This document shows positions 55,623-64,000 of a stretch of 64,000 nt of DNA, piece after piece. The DNA comes from Euonymus europaeus (lineage: Eukaryota > Streptophyta > Magnoliopsida > Celastrales > Celastraceae): positions 15,949,001-16,013,000 of the forward strand of contig OY756972.1 in NCBI GenBank assembly GCA_963580455.1, given 5' to 3'. Every line of letters begins with the position of its first letter. The first letter of the stretch is position 1. The position numbers and the translations under genes are program-made. The notes beneath the pieces were generated by a model. It did no database searches. It was given only the letters and a program-made list of their open reading frames with translations, and was not told the DNA's origin.

Positions 55623-58520
55623 ATGGCCTCAGCTACGGAAGAAGACAAGCACAGTAACGTTTCTTCTCTCATTCCCTTACATAGAAATGCACGCACAAAG
55701 TATGCTAAATTTTTTCCAAAACCGAATTGTCTTATTCAATTGGTACCTTAGCTGCTTGACGGTGTTGCTATGTTGAATCCCAATTAAACAATTAGAAGTT
55801 TGTAAATTAGGGTTTCAGTGGGTGCATTTGCTTTGAAGTTCGAATAAATTCAGTGTTTGGATTTTGCATGTTTGTGGAACTTTTTTCATTTTAGATTTGC
55901 GAGTTTGTGGAATTGACAGAACGAATGTGGTTCCTGGATTCTTCAGGTCCCGGTAAAAGAGTAGCTGTTGTGGGTGCTGGTGTTAGGTGCGTATGCTAAT
56001 TTGGCTTACGCATGTTATTGATTGTTTGCTTTAATTTTTTATTGTCCAAGAACCTTTCGATGCACATGTCCCTGCATAGAAATCGGTTATGCACTACCCC
56101 CAACTAATTTGGTACAAGTGTGTGTTTCTGCGTGTTGGTGGACAGCGGAAGCAAAATGGCTAGCCATATACTTTTCCAAAATAACCTCAGGTGCAATGGA
56201 ATGTTGGAGCAGTGTGTTCCCTATGCAGCTCTGCCCTTGAGCTTGGGTTTAGAAAGTATTGAGTTGCACTGACTGGAGTGTATGAAGATAAATGTTGTGG
56301 ATATAATGAAATTGTGCTTTTTCTTTGTTTCTGTTTGAGCCAGTATTAATTTTTATTCCGATTTAGGAGGTTGTTATCACATTTTCAAGCTTTCAGTTAT
56401 TATGGTTGGTATATTCTGATTGAAATAATACTTTTGGCTGACTACTACTTCTCTCATCAAGCATTCTTTGTGCTGTTTACTGCACAATGTAGTACTTGTG
56501 CCTATTAGTCGATTTTTTTTCCTTTCAAAATCTGATTCTGATATTGTCCAACGGTATTGAAGTGGGCTTGCTGCAGCACACAAATTGAAAGCACATGGTT
56601 TGAATGTCACAGTGTTTGAAGCTGAAGGAAGGGCAGGAGGAAAATTGAAAAGTGTTTCAAAGGATGGCCTAATTTGGGATGAAGGAGCAAACACCATGGT
56701 AAATTTAATATGATACATTTTTCCCTGGAAAAAAAAGGAGATTCAATTATTACGTTCGGTATTCAGTCTGTTGCCTGATTGGGCAAAAATATTTCAAGAT
56801 TGTAAAACTTTTAGCCAGTTACTAGGATTCCTTCCCTCATCTCAAAGTGGCTCCTTGCAGACTGCAAATGAAATGGAGGTCAGGTGTTTGCTTGATGATC
56901 TTGGGATTCGAGATATGCAACAATATGTAAGGATCCTATTTCATCTTTAACTTGTCATTGTTTTTTGCTGCTCTTAATTCATCAGTTGGAGGTTTTTAAT
57001 GTTCTCAAATGGCAGTACTCTAATTTAAATGATTCTTGACAATTACTACAGCCAATATCCCAAACCAAAAGATATATTGTCAGAAATGGGATTCCAGTGC
57101 TGGTATGTACCTGTTTATGCATCGTCTTGCTAAATTTGATTCAATCAACAGTCTATGTGATACTTTCCATACCATCATTTCTATAAATCTGCTTAATTTT
57201 TCATGACAGTTACCTACAAATCCAATTGACCTATTAAAGAGCAACATTCTTTCTGCACAATCAAAGGTTTGATTCCTACAAGTTGTTTGATAGACATACA
57301 ATGACTGAAGAACTTTTGGAATTTTGAGAATTATAATAACATTATTGAAAAATGTTTTGGTCACGGTCGTTACACAACATCAGAGTTGTATGTTTGTCTC
57401 TCAAACTTCATGATTGCAACTTAGTCTAAACTGAAGATTCAGTATATTGAAATGTACAGATTTGGAATTCCAGGTTCATTATTATCAGGCACCAGACGTC
57501 CAGAACCACATTTAACTATTCTTCTGATGTTAAGTTTTTGGACTGCTTCTCGTTTACTTGAGTTGCATTCATGTGGAGTGCGTTTCTTGGTTTGCAGTTC
57601 CGCATTATCTTCGAGCCTCTCCTGTGGAAGAAAAGGAATTCCTCAAAACTCTCAGATGCGCATAACACGGAAAGGTGGCAATGCTAATATATGAATGTGG
57701 TTAAAGATCTTAATAATTTTGTGTAGTATCCAGTAGTCATTGTTTTTGTTGCTCTTGTTACTTTGTGAAAGTAATATTCTCAGCATTTTAACTTTCCGCT
57801 GTGTTTTTGAAGTATGGGTGGATTCTTTGAGCGCCATTTTGGGAAAGAGGTTGGCATTTGATTTGTATCTATTTTCACTAATATTTTCATGAATAAAATG
57901 TCATTACTTAACTGGTATTGGTTTTCTTTGATTCTGCAGGTAACTCATATTGCTCGTCAGCCATAGCAGAGTCAAAAGCTTTGGTATTTGGAAAGAAATG
58001 CTTAATTGTCTATCATATTTTTAGTTTGACTTATTTTTGTTGATTGTAAGGTTGTTGATTATCTGGTTGATCCTTTCGTTGCTGGCACAAGCGCTGGAGA
58101 TCCTGAATCTCTTTGTGTGAGTACTGTCTCAGATTTTTGCTACCAATTTATATAAGATCCATGTTAACAGATATAAATAAATTCCATTTTAATGTTTCTT
58201 TTCACAGTAAAATTCTGATTAATTATTTGCTAAAGTAGAAAGATTCTAAAGTCAAATATTTGCTTGTGTTATGCATCTACTTTGTAGTAGTAGTAGTAGA
58301 GGAGAATGTATGCATTTATTAGTATGCTTTCACTATACTTTCATGATAATGCAACTTTCATTTTTGCCTGCTCTCATTTTATGAGCATTGGTACGTAAAA
58401 AATAAATTTGGATGCACTATATTTTTTTTCCTTCTTCTGACTTCTTTTGTGTATCATTTTTTTGTTGTTTACGAAACAGATGCGTCATTCTTTTCCAGAG
58501 CTCTGGAATCTAGAACAAAG
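55623..58520 (+). CDS. PPO2: protoporphyrinogen IX oxidase 2, exons 1-10 (partial, runs out of window)
   Basis: Exons 55623-55653, 55947-55986, 56563-56698, 56861-56926, 57052-57102, 57210-57266, 57598-57674, 57813-57849, 58051-58116 and 58480-58520 join in frame (602 bp, 200 codons plus 2 bases) with GT-AG introns. The protein starts [20 protein letters not shown] and has the dinucleotide-binding motif GAGVSGLAAA. Further conserved blocks are [71 protein letters not shown] and [13 protein letters not shown]. The family enzyme is a flavoprotein that oxidises protoporphyrinogen IX to protoporphyrin IX, the last common step of haem and chlorophyll synthesis. The short N-terminus without a long transit peptide fits the mitochondrial isoform. 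A full protein is about 500 residues, so more than half is beyond the window or lost. Intron 10 contains the insertions described below. Confidence 0.9.
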
Positions 58521-58948
58521 GTATTCCTCATCCAGCTTTCTTTGCCTTCCCTAGCATCATTTTCTGTCTTAAATTTTGTTGTCGTTTCATCATATTTCCT
58601 TTTATGATTTGGATTTGAATTGTAATTGGCTGTGTTATGGTTACCTATATATACCCTTGCCAATTCCACTTCCACATGCAAAACTCATTAGTGACCTAAA
58701 TGTATTAGTTCTTAATGCTAAAGTTGAAGATTTCTATAAACAATCATGATTCGTATTAATTCAGTAGTCTGTTTCTCTGTGTTCTGGGCTTAATTAGTTT
58801 TTAGTCTTTCTTATCTTGATATAGAGCAGCACCAATGAAAAGCTAATGGCGAATGGAAAAACCATTACCTTTTCATGTTAGAGGCCCTTTAGGTTTTGAT
58901 GTTTTATGGTAATCATGTCATTTTCCCTTTTCTAAATTGCTTTGATTG
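58521..58948 (+). other. PPO2: PPO2 intron 10, proximal part
   Basis: It begins with the GTATTC donor at 58521. No repeat or gene is visible before the target duplication TAAAC at 58949-58953. Confidence 0.6.
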
Positions 58949-58953
58949 TAAAC

Positions 58954-59084
58954 TGATAGATAATGCCCAACTCACAATGAAATAACTAATGTTGATAAGG
59001 AATAGAAACAGTACAGAGAAAACAAGGAGACAAGGGTATGTAGTATTATTTCACTCCGAGCAAAGAGCAGTAAAGGAAAGTAAG
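58954..59084 (-). repeat. truncated LTR copy (131 bp)
   Basis: It matches 61900-62030 with roughly ten substitutions, starting TGATAGATAAT(G/A)CCCAACTC. Similarity stops abruptly after AAGGAAA(G/A)TAAG. The remaining two thirds of the LTR are absent on this side. Confidence 0.88.
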
Positions 59085-59489
59085 GCTAAAACAACAGTGT
59101 GTAAGACCCTTGCTAGGGGAAAGGTTGCGGCTTCTCACTGTCGGGTCAGAATTTCTGAGAAAGCAACAACAACGAGGGGCGTGGGTTGGGATGATCAGGT
59201 GGATGAAACCCGAGATAAAAAAAGGGACGTCACAAGGTTCAGGGGTATCCACCTCTCCGAAGTTGAGCATGACCTCAACGACTGATTTTATTGAAGAAGA
59301 GCAATTGTCACCGGGGTCGCGAGAAGAGTGTGGGCTGGTGGGAGGCCTTATGGAAGAATCTAGAATGGGAGAAGAAAATGAGATATTGGTCGGGAATAGT
59401 GCGGCTGTCGATAGGGTTGATCGCTCTATTGGACAGCCGACGGGAGGTGTTGACAATATAGCGCAAGGAGTTGATGAGAAGGCGATCAT
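59085..59489 (+). pseudogene. degenerate N-terminal part of a coiled-coil transposon protein
   Basis: An open frame of 135 codons (59110-59517) precedes the coiled-coil frame and is rich in Glu/Gly/Ser. It has no recognisable domain. It may belong to the same protein with a frame change near 59490. Confidence 0.35.
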
Positions 59490-60928
59490 TCGGCGGGAAG
59501 CTTCTAATGAATGTTAATAATTACGAGCTAGTTTCTAGCATTGTCGAGTCACTAAAGGGTGATGACCTTTCATCGAGAACGGTCAGGGAAGAGATCATCT
59601 GGGTGGTCAAGTATACTCCTGAGAAATAGAGGCGTGCCGGTCCTTTTAAAAGAAAAAGGTCTGAACTTGGAGAGGGGTCTCGTGCCACGGCCACAAAGCG
59701 GGCGAGAGCTTTTTGTAGGGTTGTTGATCATGGGGCTCGGTCCATCCCTCTCTATTATTTGACGAATGCTTTGATATGTTCACCTCCTGGTATATTACCA
59801 CCTGACTTTTAGGATTTCACTTTTCCTGTTGATCAGAGAACTATGAGAGAGAAGGGAGTTCCTACCGTTCTTGAGGAGGAGTCAGTGCGTGCATTCCAAT
59901 AGTTTCAGTCCTTCCAATTCATGAAGAAGGAGCGGGCTGGTTTGCAGGCTGATTTGGATATGGTGGTGAAAGGGAGGAGGCGAGCTAGGGATAAAGTGAA
60001 GTTATTAAGGGAGAAGCTAGCCGCAGCGGAGGCAGATCATGAGAGGGCGATTAGAGTCGTTAGAGATTAAGATCGGTTCCGTGAGAAGAAGGTGAAGAAT
60101 CTTGAAGGTCAATTATGAGAAAAGGAGAGTGAGTTGGAGGCGGAGGAGGGGGTGGTAGATGTGGCTCTATTGAATGTCCGGGAACAACTTGCTTCTTTGG
60201 AGGAGAAGAGACAAGAGGCCAGAACATCTTTATTGAGCGTCTAGCAAAGGCTCGCTGACTTGGAGAAGGTGGTAGATAGGTTGGCTCGGGAAAAACTAGA
60301 CTTGGCTGCTGATGCGGAAGTTTGGAGAAAGGCTTCAATGGACGCATCAGATACCAACATGCAGTATCTCGCCCTGTTGGAGAAGTGTAAAACAGACATT
60401 GAGTTAGGGACCTAGGCTCTCAAAGAGGCCAATGAGGCTAAACTGATGAAGGAATTGAAAGAAAAGGAGGAGTTGCTTAGTTCTAGTGAGAAATTGTTAA
60501 GAGAGGCTAGTGTGACCCTCAAGAAAGGCAAAAAGGAACGTTAGTGCCTGAAAAAGATAATGGCCTCCTTTGACGTTTACAATGCAGCGGAGGTGGCCAA
60601 GTTTGAAAGGGAAAAGAAGATTTCAGCGGGTCTGGCTGCCGCTGAAGTGACATTGAAGTTATTCCAACAATTCAAAGCAGAAATGTCTGGCGAGTGGCGT
60701 GTGGATGAAGAGATAGCTAAAGGTGAGATGGCGCTGGGTCTTGAAAAGAGAAATGGAGGCGGTGATGTAGAAGAAGTGAAGGGGGACGATGAGGGAGAAG
60801 AAATGGAGACCGAGATCGTGGCGGGAGTGGTGTGCGGTGAAGAGGAGAAAGATAAAGGTACGGAGGAAGGCGAGAAACTTTTTCTGGATTCTGTGGTTGT
60901 GGACGAGTTTGGGGCGATGCCTCTGTGA
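59490..60928 (+). pseudogene. long coiled-coil frame with eight stops, no frameshift
   Basis: One frame (about 480 codons) remains readable from about 59490 to the TGA at 60926-60928, interrupted by stops at 59627, 59810, 59900, 60068, 60116, 60242, 60413 and 60542. The middle (ARDKVKLLREKLAAAEADHE, LNVREQLASLEEKRQEARTS, KEANEAKLMKELKEKEELLS) has strong heptad-like Leu/Glu/Lys spacing. The last 123 codons are intact and end in a very acidic tail (MEEVKGDDEGEEMETE-like composition). It resembles the C-terminal coiled coils of plant proteins annotated as putative gypsy-type transposon protein, found in non-autonomous LTR elements. I cannot assign a function. It is opposite in strand to the flanking gag. 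Confidence 0.5.
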
Positions 60929-61344
60929 GCGGTCGCAACCCTTGAATTCTTCTGTCTTATATGACTGTTTATTACGATCGCCCGTCGATGTTCTCCATGA
61001 GCCATTTTATGTGGTATTTCATCGTACTCTGCTCACCAGTTGACAGGGGTTGTTTTGGGTCAATGTTAACTGGTTCGAACTCTTTTGTCGTTTATCGTTT
61101 GTTGGTCTCATTCAATTGTTTTCGTTAGTGTTTGATATATATTGTTTTGTTTATTATTTCTGTTGTTATTGTATTTGTTCGTATTAGAAAAAATCTCGTT
61201 TAAACTAGAAAGCGGGGTAAGATGATGACACTCAACTAAAACGGAACAAAAGAATCAAATGAATGATTTAAATGATGCGTAACATAAACGATCATAGTAA
61301 TAGTCATAGATCTGAGAACAACATAATTTATTTAAAGAGGGTGC
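60929..61344. other. non-coding interior of the intron-10 element
   Basis: AT-rich DNA between the coiled-coil frame and the opposite-strand gag start. No repeat or ORF is supported. Confidence 0.5.
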
Positions 61345-61880
61345 GGGGGCGAGGAGATGGTGCAAACTTCACGAAAGAAAAAGAAAATTACATGGTAGAT
61401 TTCTTGCGGGAGGCAAGGTTCGAGAGGCGGCAAGTTTCAACTTGCCCAGGTTTTAAGGGCTTCAGATATTTTTTCTAACAATTCTTTGAGATGGGCGACT
61501 ATATCCAACAAGAAGTTTTGGAGTTTTGACGGGTCTTTTTCCATGGGTTTCTTGGTGGCTAAGGCGTGGAGTTGGTCTACAACGATTCAGATTTCTTGGA
61601 GCATCTAGGACAGATTTTTTTATATGATGCTCGGCTTCGATGAGACAGATTTCCAGCCCTCTGTTTCCTCTTATCTCGGTTCTTTTTCAGAACTTTTCTC
61701 GTGGCAGCTCCTCTCTAGTGTCAGTATCTCTCCCCTTCATAAGGTCACACATCTCCGTGATCTAGAGTTTCAAGGTGGCCATATCATCCTGTAAAGCACC
61801 CACAACAGTCTTCACTTTACCCATATCAAATTCCAGTATGTTGGCGCAACCCTCCATTCGTGATTTAGTCATACCAGATC
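61345..61880 (-). pseudogene. gypsy-type gag N-terminal fragment
   Basis: On the - strand, a few bases after the PBS, an ATG opens MTKSRMEGCANILEFDMGKV, then VVGALQDDMATLKL and, after a stop, ITEMCDLMKGRDTDTREELP. The layout (short charged N-terminus with a coiled-coil-like L/I heptad, directly after TGGTATCAGAG) matches the start of plant gypsy gag proteins. It is followed by stops and fades near 61345. The gag core and pol are missing. Confidence 0.5.
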
Positions 61881-61898
61881 TTGAGCCCTCTGATACCA
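61880..61898 (-). promoter_or_regulatory. primer-binding site (tRNA-Met type)
   Basis: The - strand reads TGGTATCAGAGGGCTC one base after the LTR. TGGTATCAGAG is the initiator tRNA-Met-type site. This fixes the orientation of the intron-10 element. Confidence 0.88.
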
Positions 61899-61899
61899 A

Positions 61900-62286
61900 T
61901 GATAGATAATACCCAACTCACAATGGAATAACTAATGTTGATAAGGAATAGAAACAGTAAAGAGAAAACAAGGAGACAAAGGTCTGTAGTATCATTTCAA
62001 TCCGAGCAAAGAGCAGTAAAGGAAAATAAGAACACCTAGCTTTCGAGGATCTAGGAACCTCCACAATACAAACTCTCTACTTTTTCGATAATGGTAGCAG
62101 CTGCCACAACTCTGCTATAACAACCCACTAACAGACAAAAAGAACAAACCACTCTGCTATAACAACCCACTAACACACAAAAAGAACAAACCCTTTAAAA
62201 GACACCTGCCATCATCCGGACCCTCCCTTGTCTCATCAGGATTCTTCTTTCTTTTCCTCATACACTTCTTAGTAAATTCTCTATCA
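61900..62286 (-). repeat. complete 387-bp LTR of the intron-10 element
   Basis: + strand ends are TGATAGATAAT and TTCTCTATCA. It contains a near-exact local repeat CACTCTGCTATAACAACCCACTAACA (about 62114-62190; two copies about 50 bp apart). It is followed by TAAAC. Confidence 0.85.
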
Positions 62287-62291
62287 TAAAC

Positions 62292-62380
62292 CATTATCCC
62301 TGTTGACTAAAGGACTAGATGAGGTATTTTCGATTCAAACCAGTATGAGAGATTCCTTAATTATGTGTTATAGAAAATTG
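62292..62380 (+). other. PPO2 intron 10 continuation between two retroelements
   Basis: A short host stretch between the TAAAC duplication and the start of the next LTR. No exon signal is seen. Confidence 0.45.
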
Positions 62381-62580
62381 ATGTTGAATATTTCTGTAAG
62401 GGTATTTTAGTCTTTGTCTACTATAAGGGTATTTTAGTCTTTGTTCTCAGACTTGTTTATCTAGGGTTCTATCATGTATTCAGTGTGGTTGGAATTTTAG
62501 GAAATACACGCAGCCTCTTCTTCTCTCTTCCTTCTCTGCGATCACTGCTCATTTTTCATTCAGTTCTTACATCCAGCTTA
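62381..62580 (+). repeat. copia 5' LTR, boundaries approximate
   Basis: Likely from TGTTGAATATTTCTGTAAGG (about 62382) to CAGTTCTTACA (62571) or slightly later, because the PBS begins at 62584. It contains a tandem AGGGTATTTTAGTCTTTGT pair (about 62399 and 62427). The second LTR is beyond the window, so the ends cannot be confirmed. Confidence 0.55.
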
Positions 62581-62583
62581 ACT

Positions 62584-62601
62584 TGGTATCAGAGCACCGC
62601 C
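62584..62601 (+). promoter_or_regulatory. copia primer-binding site (tRNA-Met)
   Basis: TGGTATCAGAGCACCGCC, the initiator tRNA-Met-type PBS of copia elements, on the + strand. It marks the start of an element that leaves the window. Confidence 0.88.
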
Positions 62602-62699
62602 TATTTCTTATTTCCGATGACACTGCACAGTCCATGAGTCGTCGAGGAGTTCTGCCTCTTGCGACAATGACTGGACTGTTTCTTCGATCAGTTATTTTG

Positions 62700-62945
62700 C
62701 TGGCTTCTGTTGATCGATCTTTGTGCCGCCATTTCTGCTGATTTTTCTTGACTATTTTGCTGGTTCGATCTCTGTTTGGACTTCCCTGCTGTTGCTCAAT
62801 CTCTGTCCAGCAGTTTCTGCAAATTTTCTGGACTATTTTTGTTGAGTTATTTTGCTGGTTCGAACTTTGTTTGGATTTCTCTGCTGGTCAACAATCTCTA
62901 TGCAGAAATTTCAGCTGATTTTTTTGTCTTGACAGTTTCCTATGC
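62700..62945 (+). repeat. diverged tandem repeats of about 110 bp in the copia leader
   Basis: Units beginning near CC(A)TTTCTGCTGATTTT(T), CAGTTTCTGCAAATTTT and GAAATTTCAGCTGATTTT share TTTTGCTGGTTCGA(T/A)CT, TGTTTGGA(C/T)TT and CTGCTG followed by CAATCTCT(G/A)T. Two full copies and one partial copy are visible. Confidence 0.7.
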
Positions 62946-63231
62946 GAAAGGGGTTCTGTCATCTTCTTTCTCTGTGCGACAGTGGTGTTCTTGAGCTAGC
63001 AGTTCATATGATAATCAGTTTGCAGCACTCAAGATTTACATAATTTAATTTTTTGAGTTGCATATGACCTATTCTGAATATATGCTGCCTTGGGTTTCAG
63101 AATCTGATCTGTTTGCTGGATTTTTGGCTCTGTTTTTTTTTGCTTGACCTCTTGATTTGATTGTAGTTTGTTAACTGCAATTATCGTCACTGCTGCCTTT
63201 ACTTGATTACCTAGCCTATTTATTGCTCAGA

Positions 63232-64000
63232 ATGTCTGCCTCTGGGAGTCCAGCTCCTGTTAAAGATATTGCATCTCGTGATGATAGGCTTCCTCGCTCA
63301 ATTACTTCCAAGAAGCTTAATGGTTACAACTACATGTCATGGGCTCATGCTGTCAAAGTCCACCTTCGTGGCAAGAAGAAACTGAAGTACCTTACTGAAG
63401 ATCCTCCCAAGAAGGAGGACCCTAATTTTGCTGATTGGGAGAGTGAGGATTCCCTAATCATGGGCTGGTTGTGGTATAGTATGGAGCCCAATATTATCTC
63501 CACTGTTGAATTTGCTGAGACTTCCAAACAAATTCGGAATACTCTAGCTAGTGCTCATTCTCAACATTCAAATGTTTCTCGGGTCTATGAATTATATGAG
63601 CTTATTTTCTCTACCAAGCAAAATGGTGCAGCTCTTCCCGATCACTATAGTAAACTTTAGAGTCTCTGGGATCAGCTCTTGCAACATCGTCCATTTACTC
63701 CTGACCTTTCTGAACAGCAGCGTTACTGGGAGGAATTCATGCTTGCATCTCTTCTTGCAAGCTTGGATTCTGATTTTAAGAGTTTCAAGGATCAAATCTT
63801 AGCTAGTGAGAGTCTTCCTACTGCTGCCAATGCCTATTCTAGGCTGCTGCGCTCTTCCTTGGGCCATATTCCTTCCGCACATACTCCGGTTGATGCTGCT
63901 GCTATGCTGACTACTCAAAACCAGCGTGCTGTTTTTTCACGTGGCCGTGGTTCTCGTGGTCGTGGTAGTAGTCGTGGCTGCGGGGGTGGTCGTTCTCAAG
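63232..64000 (+). pseudogene. copia gag (start of an element running off the window)
   Basis: The ATG at 63232 opens MSASGSPAPVKDIASRDDRL, then ITSKKLNGYNYMSWAHAVKV (copia gag N-terminal motif, PF14244-like). A UBN2-type core follows (VYELYELIFSTKQNGAALPD, SLWDQLLQHRPF, EEFMLASLLASLDSDFKSFK) and an RGRGSRGRG basic tail at the window edge. A TAG at 63658-63660 replaces the expected Lys in YxKLxSLWDQL; the frame is open on both sides. Because the element continues past the window, I cannot say whether pol is intact. Confidence 0.88.

Larger units (their letters stand above)
58949..62291 (-). mobile_element. LTR retrotransposon derivative in PPO2 intron 10 (58954-62286, TSD TAAAC)
   Basis: TAAAC occurs directly before 58954 and directly after 62286. 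The ends are TGATAGA on the left and TCTATCA on the right, an exact inverted pair as in LTR termini. A complete LTR lies at 61900-62286 (387 bp) with a PBS on its left, so the parent element reads on the - strand. The left LTR copy is only 131 bp (58954-59084). The interior is a gag start (about 61880-61345, -) and an opposite-strand coiled-coil frame (59490-60928, +). No pol is present. It is a deleted or rearranged derivative. Confidence 0.85.

Noticed and set aside
57939..58012. Possible additional PPO2 exon after exon 8 (AG at about 57939)
   Set aside because: It contains an early TAG in the relevant frame, and exon 8 to exon 9 joins directly into the conserved [14 protein letters not shown] block.
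60577..61005. 142-codon - strand frame opposite the coiled-coil ORF
   Set aside because: Its Ser/Pro-rich composition mirrors Glu/Lys/Gly codons on the + strand; no domain.

Overview
This is a transposon-dense stretch of nuclear DNA from a flowering plant, most likely a eudicot. The evidence is plant-type spliced genes with GT-AG introns, plant-specific retrotransposon lineages (Athila-like, copia, FAR1-type MULE, L1-type LINE) and AT-rich intergenic DNA. I cannot name the species. Only three host genes are supported: an organellar mTERF protein (MTERF5/MDA1-like, 28155-31619, + strand), a 752-residue ankyrin-repeat protein (33461-37723, - strand, convergent with the first), and the first ten exons of protoporphyrinogen IX oxidase 2 (55623-58520, + strand, continuing beyond the window). 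Each gene was assembled by hand from splice sites, and the reading frame stays open across every junction. Layout. 1-5021: wreckage of a copia 3' end with its LTR, the tail of a MULE, and an inverted copia gag-pol ruin. 6199-27134: a nested stack. A degenerate Ty3/gypsy element (- strand) is split into 6420-8490 and 19132-19706 by a young Athila-like element (8496-19126; LTRs of 1177 and 1176 bp differing by 4 substitutions and 1 indel; TSD AACAC). To its right lies a very long LTR (19966-27134), itself split by a complete 4257-bp FAR1-type MULE (22360-26616; 102-bp TIRs; 10-bp TSD). That LTR lies directly against a hAT transposase relic. 28155-37723: the two convergent genes, with a 762-bp element that has a 10-bp TSD between their 3' ends. 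37724-45537: a gene-poor AT-rich interval with only relics and simple repeats. 45538-55290: a truncated L1-type LINE (+ strand) split by a young copia element (46384-53937; two 334-bp LTRs with 2 differences; TSD GAAAT; one nearly intact 1295-codon gag-pol frame). 55623-64000: PPO2, whose tenth intron carries a 3.3-kb LTR element (58954-62286; TSD TAAAC) followed by the 5' end of another copia element (PBS near 62584, gag running off the window). How the parts relate: the host genes look unrelated to each other (organelle gene expression, ankyrin scaffold, haem/chlorophyll precursor synthesis). Most of the structure is a record of insertions into insertions, and target-site duplications give the relative order directly. 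I saw no defence system, CRISPR array, rRNA or tRNA gene. The most unusual items are: an Athila-like gag-pol interrupted only by two in-frame TGA codons; an ORF in the env position with no visible membrane segment; a second gag-like ORF in the leader of the young copia element; a coiled-coil frame of about 480 codons that has collected eight stop codons but no frameshift inside PPO2 intron 10; and consecutive near-perfect hairpins in the copia LTR.
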